Position numbers and translations under genes: made by a program. A DNA stretch of 64,000 nucleotides. It comes from Kitasatospora sp. MMS16-BH015. Lineage in GTDB: Bacteria; Actinomycetota; Actinomycetes; Streptomycetales; Streptomycetaceae. The number at the start of each line of letters is the position of its first letter. Within the stretch, counting starts at the first letter, position 1. The notes below the pieces were generated by a model. The model ran no database searches. It was not told where the DNA came from and saw only the letters and a list, made by a program, of their open reading frames with translations. Of this stretch, positions 14,462 to 22,983 are shown in pieces. The DNA lies in NCBI RefSeq assembly GCF_002943525.1, contig NZ_CP025394.1:7145001-7209000 (forward strand), written 5' to 3'.

Positions 14462-17014
14462 ATGAAATCCGCCCTCAAGCGGCATGATTTCGCCAGAGTG
14501 CTGATCGCACTCCTGGCCTGCTGTCTTGGTTTCGGCCTGTTCGCGCCCGCCGCCCAGGCCCGCACCGCCGCCCCGTCCGGCGGCCCCAAGGCGCCGACCC
14601 CCACGGCCCGTCCGGGCCTGGCGCCGCAGCCCGCCACCGGCACGGTGGCCGCGCAGGCCGCCGCCGACGAGGCGCCCGCCGCCGGCAAGGCCGGCTCCGC
14701 CAAGCAGCGCGCCCCGCAGCAGGCCCCGGTGCAGCAGCAGTTGGCCGCGAAGCAGGCCGCCAAGCAGGCCACCCGTGGCCTGGCCGCCGCGGCCGCCGCC
14801 TCCTGCACCGCCGCCGACTTCGGCAGCCGCAGCGGCTCCGCGCTGGTGCAGCAGATCACCGCGTCGAGCCTCGACTGCATCAACTCCCTCTTCACGCTGA
14901 AGGGTTCGGACGGCCACGCGGTGTTCCAGGAGTCCCAGATGGTGGCCGCCGCCAATGCACTGCGGGACGCCTCGGTGAGCTACCCCGGTGACGACTCCAC
15001 CTCCGTCGGCCAGCTGGTGCTCTTCCTGCGGGCCGGCTACTTCGTGCAGTGGTACGACAAGGACGACGTGGGCGCGTACGGCAGCGCCCTGCAGACCGCC
15101 ATCCGCGGCGGCCTGGACGCGTTCTTCGCCAACGCCCACTCCAAGGACGTCACCGAGGCCAATGGCGCGACCCTCGCCGAGGCCGTCACGCTGATCGACA
15201 GCGCCCAGGAGAACGCCCGCTACCTGTACGTGGTCAAGCGCCAGCTGGCGGGCTACAACAGCTCCTGGAACAGCTCGTACTCGATGCTGCTCTCGCTCAA
15301 CAACGTGTACACCGTGCTCTGGCGCGGCCACCAGAACGCGGACTTCCTGCCCGCCGTCCAGGCCGACCCGAGCGTGCTGACGGCGCTGCACGACTTCGCC
15401 TTCACCAACAGCGCGCTGCTGGGCACCTCCAACGACTACCTGGCCTCCAACTCCGGTCTGGAGCTGGGCCGTTTCCTCCAGCACCCCGAGCTGCTGAGCA
15501 CCGTTCAGCCGCTGGTCAAGGACGTGCTGAACCGCTCCTCGATCGACGGGGCGAGCTCCACCCTCTGGGTCAACGCGGCCAGCCAGGCGTACTACAACGA
15601 CCAGGCGAACTGCTCGTACTACGGCGTCTGCACCCTGCCGGCCGACCTCAAGGCCAAGGTGCTGACCATCACCTACGTCTGCAGCCCGAGCATCACGATC
15701 CTCGCGCAGTCGATGAACTCCGACCAGCTCGCGGCCAGTTGCTCCAGCCTGACCGGTGAGGACGCGTTCTTCCACAACATCGTGAAGGACAAGGGCCCGG
15801 TCGCGGACGACTACAACTCCGCGATGAAGCTCGCGGTGTTCAACTCCTCGGCGGACTACAAGAAGTACGCCGGCATCATCTTCGACATGAGCACCGACAA
15901 CGGTGGTATGTACATGGAGGGGAACCCGGCCGACAAGACCAACCAGCCGCTCTTCGTCTGCTACCACGCCGAGTGGGTGCCGGACTTCTCGATCTGGAAC
16001 CTCAACCACGAGTACACCCACTACCTCGACGGCCGCTACGACATGTACGGCAACTTCGCGGCCGGCACCTCGACCCCGACCGTCTGGTGGATCGAGGGCT
16101 TCGCGGAGTACGAGTCCTACGCCTACCGCAACGTCCGCTACGACGACGCGATCACCCAGGCGGGCCTGAACACCTACAAGCTGAGCACCCTGTTCGGCAC
16201 CACCTACGACAACGCCGACCAGACCCGGATCTACAACTGGGGCTACCTGGCCGTCCGTTACATGCTCCAGTCGCACCGAGCCGACGTGGACACCATGCTC
16301 GGCTACTTCCGGGTCGGCAACTGGGCGGCGGCGCAGGCGCTGTTCAACACCACCATCGGCACCCGCTACGACGCCGACTTCGCCGCCTACCTGGCCAAGT
16401 GCAACCAGGGCGACTGCGGCACCCTCGGCCAGACCAACCAGCCGCCGACGGCCGCCATCGCCGCCGTGGTGAGCGGTCTGAACGTCAACTTCACCGACGC
16501 CTCCAAGGACGCGGACGGCACCATCGCCTCCCGCGCCTGGGACTTCGGTGACGGCACGACCTCCACCGCCGCCAACCCGGCCCACTCCTACGCGAAGTCG
16601 GGCAGCTACACGGTCAAGCTCACGGTGACCGACAACCAGGGCGCCACCGCCTCGGCCACCCAGACCGTCACCGTGGCGGGCACCCCCGAGTGCAGCGACC
16701 CCGACACCCGGGTGCTCGGCAAGAACTGCGCCCGCAGCGGCCTCTCGGCCACCACGGGCAACTACAAGTACTTCTACGTGCTGCTGCCCTCCGGCGTCTC
16801 CACCCTGAAGATCAACACCTCGGGCGGCACCGGCAACGCGGACCTGTACTACAGCAACAACGGCTGGGCCACCACCAGCAACTACAGCACCGCCTCGGTG
16901 CGCACCGGCAACACCGAGTCGCTCACCATCAAGAACCCGCCGGCTGGCTACACCTACATCAGCCTGTACGCGAAGTCCGGCTTCAGCGGCGTCACGCTGA
17001 CCACTTCGTTCTGA
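14462..17014 (+). CDS. Secreted M9 collagenase (Vibrio/Clostridium type)
   Basis: An 850-residue exported metalloprotease that degrades collagen or gelatin. Signal peptide: residues 1-35 with a hydrophobic core ending in AQA. An Ala/Gln/Lys-rich linker (about 35-110) precedes the activator and peptidase regions. The zinc site is H516-E-Y-T-H520 in LNHEYTHYLDG, with the third ligand Glu in WWIEGFAEYESY. A PKD domain (about 660-740) and a bacterial pre-peptidase C-terminal domain (about 745-850) follow and probably bind substrate. ATG 14462 has GGGAGG upstream; an upstream in-frame extension to 14324 lacks a signal peptide and site. Confidence 0.95.
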   Translation: MKSALKRHDFARVLIALLACCLGFGLFAPAAQARTAAPSGGPKAPTPTARPGLAPQPATGTVAAQAAADEAPAAGKAGSAKQRAPQQAPVQQQLAAKQAAKQATRGLAAAAAASCTAADFGSRSGSALVQQITASSLDCINSLFTLKGSDGHAVFQESQMVAAANALRDASVSYPGDDSTSVGQLVLFLRAGYFVQWYDKDDVGAYGSALQTAIRGGLDAFFANAHSKDVTEANGATLAEAVTLIDSAQENARYLYVVKRQLAGYNSSWNSSYSMLLSLNNVYTVLWRGHQNADFLPAVQADPSVLTALHDFAFTNSALLGTSNDYLASNSGLELGRFLQHPELLSTVQPLVKDVLNRSSIDGASSTLWVNAASQAYYNDQANCSYYGVCTLPADLKAKVLTITYVCSPSITILAQSMNSDQLAASCSSLTGEDAFFHNIVKDKGPVADDYNSAMKLAVFNSSADYKKYAGIIFDMSTDNGGMYMEGNPADKTNQPLFVCYHAEWVPDFSIWNLNHEYTHYLDGRYDMYGNFAAGTSTPTVWWIEGFAEYESYAYRNVRYDDAITQAGLNTYKLSTLFGTTYDNADQTRIYNWGYLAVRYMLQSHRADVDTMLGYFRVGNWAAAQALFNTTIGTRYDADFAAYLAKCNQGDCGTLGQTNQPPTAAIAAVVSGLNVNFTDASKDADGTIASRAWDFGDGTTSTAANPAHSYAKSGSYTVKLTVTDNQGATASATQTVTVAGTPECSDPDTRVLGKNCARSGLSATTGNYKYFYVLLPSGVSTLKINTSGGTGNADLYYSNNGWATTSNYSTASVRTGNTESLTIKNPPAGYTYISLYAKSGFSGVTLTTSF

Positions 17015-17062
17015 TGGGTTCGTGCTGATCCGTTCGTTCTGAGCGGTTCGCCGAGGTGAGCA

Positions 17063-17092
17063 GGCGCGGAGGGGACAACTCCCCTCCGCGCC
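17063..17092. terminator. Bidirectional hairpin between convergent genes
   Basis: A perfect 12-bp stem (GGCGCGGAGGGG with its complement) and loop ACAACT, between the collagenase stop at 17014 and the PI-PLC stop at 17108. It can serve both strands. Confidence 0.8.
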
Positions 17093-17107
17093 CGTGTCGT
17101 TCGCGGG

Positions 17108-18163
17108 TCAGCCGCGCGGCAGCACCAGCTGCTGGACGCTCGGCAGGTGGCGCCAGTCGCTGGAGACGATGCTCGCGTGGGCGGCGGCCAACTGGGTGGT
17201 GCGGGCCTGGGCCTGATCGGCCGTCGGGTCGGTGGCGCTGATCGCGGGGGCCACGTTCTGGGCGTCCGTCATCACCAGCAGGTAGTGCCGGGCGTCGTAC
17301 CAGGAGGTGTCGATCCCGCCGCCCAGGTAGGCGGAGGCGTCACCGTCGAAGACCACGAACCACGGGCGGATGGTCGAGTCGGAGTACGCGGTGCGGGGGT
17401 CGCCGGCGGCGGCGTTGTGCACCACCGGGAAGACTTGGGCCTGGCCCGCCTTGCCGGCCGCCACCAGGTCGCGCAGGTGCCGGGAGTACTCGACGTCGGT
17501 GTGCAGGGTGTCGAAGGGGTTGTTCTCCTCCACCGTGCCGGGTATCACGTCCACCAGCACCCGGCCCGAAAGCGCCTGCCGACTCGGCCAGTTGCCCGCC
17601 TGGGCCGCCGCGTCCAGGGTCGGGTACGAGCCGCCGCCGGGCTTGGCCAGGAGATCGGCCGGGCGGAAGACCCGGCTGCCCAGGTGGGCGGCGATCAGCG
17701 CGTCCAGCTGGTCCGGCCCCATCCCGTTGTTGGCCGAGAAGCCCGCCTTCAGCTCCAACTTGACCACCAGCGGCCCGGATTGCGGGTGCGCGTCGAGCCA
17801 GACCCGCAGGTCGTCGAAGCAGCTCTCCAGGTCCTTGTTGGCCCCGCCCGAGTAGAGCTGCGCGGCGCTGCTCGCATTGACGCAGTTGTTGCTGTTGCCC
17901 AGCGGGTTGGAGTGGCTGACCTTCCACTCCTTGGTCACGATGTCGGTCCACGCGTCCAGCTCGACCATGCTGGTGCCGGTGTCCAGCGCCTGCGCGAGGT
18001 AGCCGAAGGCGGCCGGGTCGTAGGTGTTGTGCAGCCCGACGGTGGTGGCCGAGGCGAACGGCAGCTGCCCGGCCCCGCTCGCGGTCGCCTGCTGGGTGGG
18101 CAGGGCGAAGGCGGCGGCGGCCACGGCCAGCAGAGCGGCGGCGACGGTACGGCGGACGGTCAA
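17108..18163 (-). CDS. Secreted Ca-dependent phosphoinositide phospholipase C
   Basis: A 351-residue exported enzyme resembling the Ca-dependent PI-PLC of streptomycetes. A signal peptide (residues 1 to about 30, ending QATASG) precedes a TIM-barrel. The two catalytic histidines are probably in VGLHNTYD and KVSHSNPLGN; VELDAWTD supplies calcium ligands. It cleaves phosphatidylinositol outside the cell, to release phosphate or inositol or to act on host membranes. TTG 18163 is preferred because AGGAG lies seven bases upstream and it starts the signal peptide; an in-frame ATG at 18253 gives a 30-residue Cys-rich leader with no site. Shares a terminator with the collagenase. Confidence 0.85.
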   Translation of the reverse strand: MTVRRTVAAALLAVAAAAFALPTQQATASGAGQLPFASATTVGLHNTYDPAAFGYLAQALDTGTSMVELDAWTDIVTKEWKVSHSNPLGNSNNCVNASSAAQLYSGGANKDLESCFDDLRVWLDAHPQSGPLVVKLELKAGFSANNGMGPDQLDALIAAHLGSRVFRPADLLAKPGGGSYPTLDAAAQAGNWPSRQALSGRVLVDVIPGTVEENNPFDTLHTDVEYSRHLRDLVAAGKAGQAQVFPVVHNAAAGDPRTAYSDSTIRPWFVVFDGDASAYLGGGIDTSWYDARHYLLVMTDAQNVAPAISATDPTADQAQARTTQLAAAHASIVSSDWRHLPSVQQLVLPRG

Positions 18164-18292
18164 GGGAGTCTCCTGTCGAGGTGTCAGCTCGGCGCCACGG
18201 AGGGCGGCTGCCGTGCAGCAGCATGGGCCATCCGAGCGGATTCGAGGTGACATGACAAGGAAAAACTACTGACGAGTTGTGAAGCTGCCGTC

Positions 18293-19159
18293 CTACTTCA
18301 GCAACCGGGAGAGGCGGCGGTCGGCCAGCACCCGGCCGCCGGTCTGGCAGTGCGGGCAGTACTGGAGCGAGGAGTCGGCGAAGTTGACCGAGCGGACGGT
18401 CTCCCCGCAGACCGGGCAGGGCAGGCCCTCGCGGCCGTGCACGGCCATCGCGCTCTTCTTGTCCGATTTGAGCGTGTCGGCGGCGGCCCCGGCCCGGGCC
18501 CGGTCGAGGGCGGCCCCGAGGGTGGCGCGGATCGCGGCGTGCAGGGCGGCCAGCTGTTCGGGCGTCAGGCCGGCCGCCAGGGCGTACGGGGAGAGCCGGG
18601 CGGCGTGCAGGATCTCGTCCGAGTAGGCGTTGCCGATCCCGGCCAGGACCGTCTGGTCGGTGAGGAGGGTCTTGAGCCGACGGCGGACTCCGGCGGTGAG
18701 GGCGGTGAGCTGCTCGATGGTGAGGCCGAGCGGGTCGGCGCCGAGCTTCTCGATGCCGGGCACCTGGTGGGGGTCGGTGACCACGTACGCGGCGAGGCGC
18801 TTGGTGGTGCCCTGCTCGGTGACGTCGAAGCCCGAGCCGTCGTCCAGGTGCAGGCGCAGCGCGAGGGGCCCGCGGCCGGCCTTGAGCGGCTGACTCCGGG
18901 CCGGGAAGCTCGCGTGGTGGCGGATCCACCCGGCGCGGGCCAGGTGCAGCACCAGGTGGAGCCCGTCGGCCGTGACCAGGTCGAGGAACTTCCCGTGCCG
19001 GCCGACGGCCCGGATCGCCTGCCCGTGCAGGGCCGTGACCGGCGGGTCGAAGGTCTTGAGCACCTGGAACGAGAGCACGTCGACGCGGGCCAGGACCCGC
19101 CCGGCGCAGAGCTCCGCCATCCGCTCGGCCAGGGCTTCTACTTCCGGCAACTCAGGCAT
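18293..19159 (-). CDS. Formamidopyrimidine-DNA glycosylase family (Fpg/Nei)
   Basis: A 288-residue base-excision repair enzyme. It begins MPELPEVE, where Pro2 and Glu3 are catalytic after Met removal, and ends with a zinc finger of the form CPVC-x16-CPHC. The linker YSDEILH contains the helix-two-turn-helix. It removes oxidised bases and nicks the strand. ATG 19159 is set by the required N-terminal Pro. The gene sits beside the inverted-repeat element at 19181, which starts only 22 bases before it. Confidence 0.93.
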   Translation of the reverse strand: MPELPEVEALAERMAELCAGRVLARVDVLSFQVLKTFDPPVTALHGQAIRAVGRHGKFLDLVTADGLHLVLHLARAGWIRHHASFPARSQPLKAGRGPLALRLHLDDGSGFDVTEQGTTKRLAAYVVTDPHQVPGIEKLGADPLGLTIEQLTALTAGVRRRLKTLLTDQTVLAGIGNAYSDEILHAARLSPYALAAGLTPEQLAALHAAIRATLGAALDRARAGAAADTLKSDKKSAMAVHGREGLPCPVCGETVRSVNFADSSLQYCPHCQTGGRVLADRRLSRLLK

Positions 19160-19180
19160 ACGGCTAGGTTGCACTCTCCT

Positions 19181-19333
19181 CCAGGGGCGCGGGGAACGGC
19201 GCGCCCGGCCATGCACTCTGTCGCACGGGACGCACTGTGACCCGGTTGCACTATCCGATCGGGGTGCACCTGGCCATGAGCGTCAGGCGACGACTCCGCT
19301 GCTTCCGATTTCGCGCAGTTCCCCGCGCCCCTG
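19181..19333. repeat. Dispersed inverted-repeat element, copy 1
   Basis: 153 bases bounded by CCAGGGGCGCGGGGAAC at 19181-19197 and its near-complement GTTCCCCGCGCCCCTG at 19318-19333. The interior includes TTGCACTATCCG (19246-19257), also found inside copy 2 at 51295-51443. It has no coding capacity and fills the spacer between Fpg/Nei and the IS30 element. It looks like a MITE-like or intergenic repeat family. Confidence 0.75.
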
Positions 19334-19348
19334 AAAGACCACCTTGGG

Positions 19349-20656
19349 TTCTAGGAGTCGTTGCAACACCCCAGTTCAGGGGATGCGATGGACTTCGAGA
19401 TCCGTGGCAACCGCAGACCGCAGGGTCGGCGGAAGCTGCTGCGGGAGCGGGCGGCATACTCCCGGCTCGTGCAGCAGGGCGTGAGCAACACCGAGGCATG
19501 CCGGATCGTCGGCGTCGACCGCAGGACCGGCCAGAAGTGGCGTAACGGGCGCAAGCCGACCGGCACCCAGCGCACGGCGCCGGCTCCCCTCGACCTCGAC
19601 GGGAAGCCGGCGCCGCCGACCGGGCCGGCAGGGCGGTCACGGTTCCTGACCGAGGCGGAACGGATCCACATCGCCGACCGGCTGCGGGAGAAGGCCACCG
19701 TCCGGGCAATCGCCGCGGAACTCGGCCGCAGCCCGTCCACCGTCAGCCGGGAGATCACCCGCAACGCCCACCCGGTCAGCGGCGCCTACCGCCCGCACGC
19801 GGCCCAGGCCCGCGCGAACGCCCGCCGGCCCCGCCCCAAACCGCGCAAGATCGGGCAGACTCCCGAGCTGCGGGACTTCATCCAGCACCTCCTGGACCTG
19901 AGGTGGAGCCCGGAGCAGATCTGCCAGGCTCTACGGGAAACCTTCCCCGACCGGCCGGAGATGCACGTGGCTGTCGAAACCGTCTACCAGACCCTCTACC
20001 TCCAGGGCCGGGGCGAGTTGCGCCGCGAGGTCGCCGCCGCCCTGCGCACCGGCCGGGCCCGGCGGATCCCGCACCGGCAGGCCGCCACCCGCCGCCCCCG
20101 CTTCGCCCACCCCATGGTCATGATCAGCGAACGCCCCGCGGAGGCGGACGACCGGGCCGTCCCCGGCCACTGGGAGGGCGACCTGATCATCGGCAAGGAC
20201 GGCGCCTCGGCGATCGGCACCCTGGTCGAGCGCGCCACCCGCTACGTCATGCTCCTGCACCTCCCGGCCGGCCGCGGCGCCGAACAGGTCCGCGACGCCC
20301 TCGTGGCGACCGTCCAGACCCTGCCCGCCCACCTCAGGCGGTCCCTGGCCTGGGACCAGGGCGCCGAGATGGCCCGGCACGCCGACTTCACGATCGCCAC
20401 CGACGTCCCGGTCTACTTCTGCGACCCCGCCAGCCCCTGGCAGCGCGGCTCCAACGAGAACACCAACGGCCTGCTCCGCCAGTACTTCCCCAAGGGCACC
20501 GACCTGTCCGTCCACAGCCCCGAACACCTGGCCGCCGTCGCCGCCCAACTCAACGGCCGCCCACGCAAAACGCTCGACTGGGACACCCCAGCCGAGCGCC
20601 TGCATAAACTCCACACGGCCTAGACAACCAACCACGTGTTGCAACGACCGCTAGAA
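19349..20656 (+). mobile_element. IS30-family insertion sequence
   Basis: Ends are 21-bp inverted repeats: 19349-19369 and 20636-20656 match at 19 of 21 positions (TTCTAG, two mismatches, then GTCGTTGCAACAC). CTAG occurs at both edges (19351-19354 and 20651-20654) and could be the target duplication; if so the element proper is 19355-20650. It carries one transposase gene and appears intact. Its right end lies inside the 3' end of the MocR gene. Confidence 0.85.
19388..20623 (+). CDS. IS30-family transposase
   Basis: A 411-residue transposase. An N-terminal helix-turn-helix (about residues 30-60) and a second one (IAAELGRSPSTVSREITRN) bind the ends; the DDE catalytic domain shows Asp in HWEGDLIIG, Asp in LAWDQGAEM and Glu in NENTNGLLRQYFPKGTDL. 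All three residues are present, so the enzyme may be active. ATG 19388 follows AGGGG; the TTG at 19361 lies in the terminal repeat and is unlikely. Confidence 0.93.
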   Translation: MDFEIRGNRRPQGRRKLLRERAAYSRLVQQGVSNTEACRIVGVDRRTGQKWRNGRKPTGTQRTAPAPLDLDGKPAPPTGPAGRSRFLTEAERIHIADRLREKATVRAIAAELGRSPSTVSREITRNAHPVSGAYRPHAAQARANARRPRPKPRKIGQTPELRDFIQHLLDLRWSPEQICQALRETFPDRPEMHVAVETVYQTLYLQGRGELRREVAAALRTGRARRIPHRQAATRRPRFAHPMVMISERPAEADDRAVPGHWEGDLIIGKDGASAIGTLVERATRYVMLLHLPAGRGAEQVRDALVATVQTLPAHLRRSLAWDQGAEMARHADFTIATDVPVYFCDPASPWQRGSNENTNGLLRQYFPKGTDLSVHSPEHLAAVAAQLNGRPRKTLDWDTPAERLHKLHTA

Positions 20657-22082
20657 ACCACCCCACTTCCCCGCGCCCCTGGAAATACCGCCCCACTCCT
20701 TCCACGACCTGGGTCGTGGTCGGGGCGGCAACGTAGCTCAGGCGGACGAAAGCCCCGGAGGGCTCTGCGGCGAAGTAGGGGCGGCCGGGGGTGAGGGCGA
20801 CGCCGTGGCGGAGGGCTTCGGCCACGGCGTAGCGGTCGTCGGTGCCGTCGGGGAGGCGGAGCCAGAGGTGGTAGCCCCCGTGGGGGAGGTGGGCCGGGAG
20901 GAGGCCGGTGGGGGCGAGGGCGGTGGCGGCGGCGGTGCGGCGCTCCCTCAGGGCGGCGGAGAGTTCGCGCAGGTGGCGGGGCCAGACGGGGGAGCCGACC
21001 AGTTCGAGGGCGGTCTCCTGGAGGGGGCGGGGGACGAAGAAGCTGTCGGTGGACTGGACGGCGCGCAGGCGCTGCAGGGCGGGGCCGCGGGCGGTGAGGG
21101 CGCCGACCCGCAGGCTCGGGGAGGTGGGCTTGGTGAGCGAGCGGACGTGCACCACCACGCCGTCGGGGTCGTCGGCGGCGAGCGGGGCCGGCAGCGGCGG
21201 GGCGTCGGCGTGGCCGAGGAAGCGGGCGAAGTCGTCCTCGACCACGAAGGCGCCGGCGGCCCGGGCGATGGCCAGCACCTCGCGCCTTCGCGCGGGGGAG
21301 AGCACGGCCCCGGTCGGGTTCTGGAACAGCGGCTGGCAGACCAGGACGCGGGCCCGGGTGGCGCCGAAGGCGTCGGCGAGCAGGTCGGTGCGGATGCCCT
21401 CGGTGTCCATCGGCACGGGGACGGGCCGCAGGCCGGCCGCCCGGGCCACGGCCAGGGTGCCGGGGTAGGTGGGGGACTCGACCAGGACGGGGGCGCCCGG
21501 GGCGGCGAGCGAGCGCAGGGCGGTGGTGAGGGCGCTCTGGCCGCCGGCCGAGACCAGCACCTCGGAGGTGGTGAGGGAGCCGCCGATGTCGCGGGCGAAC
21601 CAGGCCCGCAGCTCGGCCAGGCCGTCCACCGGCGGGCGCTCCCAGGCGCCGGGGCGGCGGCCGGCCCGGGCGAGTGCGGCGGAGAGGGCGCGTTCGGGTT
21701 GAAGCGAGGAGTGCAGGTAGCCGCTGTTCAGGTCGATCACGTCCGGCGGCTGCACGGTGAGCGCGCCGAGCACGCCGGAGGGGTCGGTGGAGCGGGCGGG
21801 GGGCTGCCCGGCCTCGGCGCTGAGCGCCACCTCCTGCCAGGAGAGGTCGGCGGTGGCGGCCGGGGGTCGTGGGGGCGCGGTGCGGAAGACCCCGGCGCCG
21901 GGCCGGGAGACCACGGCGCCCTCGGCGACCAGCTGGGCGATGGCCCGGGAGACCGTCACCGGGCTCACCTGGTGACGCTCCATCAACGCCCGACTCGAGG
22001 GCAACCGGCCGCCGACCGGGTAGCGGTCGAGTTCGCTGCGGAGGATGGCGGCGAGTTCGGCCCCACTGCTACGCTCGTTCAT
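20550..22082 (-). CDS. MocR-type regulator (GntR DNA-binding + aminotransferase fold), 3' end altered by IS30
   Basis: A 510-codon reading frame. Residues 1-75 form a GntR winged helix (LPSSRALMERHQVSPVTVSRAIAQL); the rest is a PLP-dependent aminotransferase-like domain with the Lys in RSLTKPTSPSLRVG. MocR proteins sense PLP or related ligands and usually control the gene next door, here the EamA exporter. The domain should end near VVEGVGRYF; the frame then runs through a half copy of the inverted repeat and about 35 codons of the IS30 right end before a stop. So the native C-terminus has been replaced. The start overlaps that of the exporter and has no ribosome site. Confidence 0.85.
   Translation of the reverse strand: MNERSSGAELAAILRSELDRYPVGGRLPSSRALMERHQVSPVTVSRAIAQLVAEGAVVSRPGAGVFRTAPPRPPAATADLSWQEVALSAEAGQPPARSTDPSGVLGALTVQPPDVIDLNSGYLHSSLQPERALSAALARAGRRPGAWERPPVDGLAELRAWFARDIGGSLTTSEVLVSAGGQSALTTALRSLAAPGAPVLVESPTYPGTLAVARAAGLRPVPVPMDTEGIRTDLLADAFGATRARVLVCQPLFQNPTGAVLSPARRREVLAIARAAGAFVVEDDFARFLGHADAPPLPAPLAADDPDGVVVHVRSLTKPTSPSLRVGALTARGPALQRLRAVQSTDSFFVPRPLQETALELVGSPVWPRHLRELSAALRERRTAAATALAPTGLLPAHLPHGGYHLWLRLPDGTDDRYAVAEALRHGVALTPGRPYFAAEPSGAFVRLSYVAAPTTTQVVEGVGRYFQGRGEVGWFLAVVATRGWLSRPCGVYAGARLGCPSRAFCVGGR
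20667..20683. repeat. Solo end of the dispersed inverted repeat
   Basis: TTCCCCGCGCCCCTGGA matches one terminal arm of the elements at 19181-19333 and 51295-51443. It lies just right of the IS30 element and within the MocR reading frame. No partner arm is visible nearby on the right side. Confidence 0.5.
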
Positions 22083-22104
22083 GACAGCACAAGATAGCGC
22101 TATC
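22069..22104. promoter_or_regulatory. Overlapping leaderless promoters with palindromic operator
   Basis: The MocR (minus, ATG 22082-22080) and EamA (plus, ATG 22081-22083) start codons share the bases CATG. Plus-strand TACGCT (22070-22075) and minus-strand TATCTT (22096-22091) are -10-like boxes six to nine bases from each start, so both messages can be leaderless. GATAGCGCTATC (22093-22104) is a perfect 12-bp palindrome overlapping the MocR -10 box and is the likely MocR operator. Confidence 0.5.
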
Positions 22105-22971
22105 CGTCCGGTCTCGGTAGCGGTCGGCGGCTCCACCGCCGCCCTGGCCGTGCTCGCCTTCTCGTTCAGCTTCCCCGCCACGGTCTGGACGCTCCAGGGC
22201 TTCGGCCCCTGGACGGCCACCGCCCTGCGCGGCCTGATCGCCGCCGTCGCCGCCGCGATCTGCCTGCGCGCCGCCCGCGCCCCGCTGCCCACCCGCCGTC
22301 AGTGGCCCGGCCTGCTGGCCGTGGCGGTCGGCTGCGTGCTGGGGTTCCCGCTGCTCACCACGCTCGCGCTGCGCACCTCCTCCACCGCCCACTCGGCCGT
22401 GGTGATCGGGCTGCTGCCGCTGGCCACGGCCGTGGTCGGCGCGCTGCGCACGGGGGCCCGCCCGGCCCGGGCGTTCTGGTTCGCCGCGCTGGCCGGGGCG
22501 GCGGTGGTGCTGGCCTTCACGCTGGGTCAGAGCCACGGCGCGTTCTCGCGGGCGGACCTCTACCTGTTCGCGGCCCTGCTGGTCTGCTCGGTGGGCTACG
22601 CCGAGGGCGGGCGGCTGGCCCGGGAGCTGCCGGGCTGGCAGGTGATCGCCTGGGGCGTGCTGCTGGCGCTGCCGGTGCTGCTGCCCACGGCCGTCTGGGC
22701 GCTGGCCACCGAACCGGTGCACCTGGGGTGGCACGCAGTCACGGGCCTCGCCTACCAGGGGTTGGTCTCGCAGTTCGGCGGATTCGTGCTCTGGTACCGG
22801 GGCATGGCCCGGATCGGGGTGCCCCGGGCCAGCCAGTACCAGCTCGGTCAGCCGCTGCTCACCCTGGCCTGGGCGGTGCTGCTGCTCGGCGAGCCGCTCG
22901 GCCCGGCCGCGCCGCTGACGGCGCTGGCGGTGCTCGCCTGCATCGCCGTCACCCAGCGCGCCCGGGCCTGA
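22081..22971 (+). CDS. EamA/DMT-family exporter
   Basis: A 296-residue membrane protein with about ten hydrophobic segments in two EamA halves, of the drug/metabolite transporter superfamily. SFPATVWTLQGFGPW and LALRTSSTAHSAVVIGLLPL are the first-half signatures; PRASQYQLGQPLLTLAWAVLLLGEPL is the second. It probably exports a small amine or amino-acid-like compound sensed by the divergent MocR regulator. ATG 22081 is the only reasonable start before the first helix; there is no ribosome site, in line with a leaderless transcript. Confidence 0.9.
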   Translation: MTAQDSAIRPVSVAVGGSTAALAVLAFSFSFPATVWTLQGFGPWTATALRGLIAAVAAAICLRAARAPLPTRRQWPGLLAVAVGCVLGFPLLTTLALRTSSTAHSAVVIGLLPLATAVVGALRTGARPARAFWFAALAGAAVVLAFTLGQSHGAFSRADLYLFAALLVCSVGYAEGGRLARELPGWQVIAWGVLLALPVLLPTAVWALATEPVHLGWHAVTGLAYQGLVSQFGGFVLWYRGMARIGVPRASQYQLGQPLLTLAWAVLLLGEPLGPAAPLTALAVLACIAVTQRARA

Positions 22972-22983
22972 GGAGGCCTCCGG

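Noticed and set aside
14426..16585. 719-codon minus-strand open frame opposite the collagenase
   Set aside because: Val/Gly/His-rich shadow frame; the plus strand has signal peptide, HExxH and PKD domain.
20703..20722. Palindrome CCACGACCTGGGTCGTGG as an operator or terminator
   Set aside because: It lies within the MocR coding frame and encodes part of the conserved TTQVVEG stretch, so it is probably incidental.
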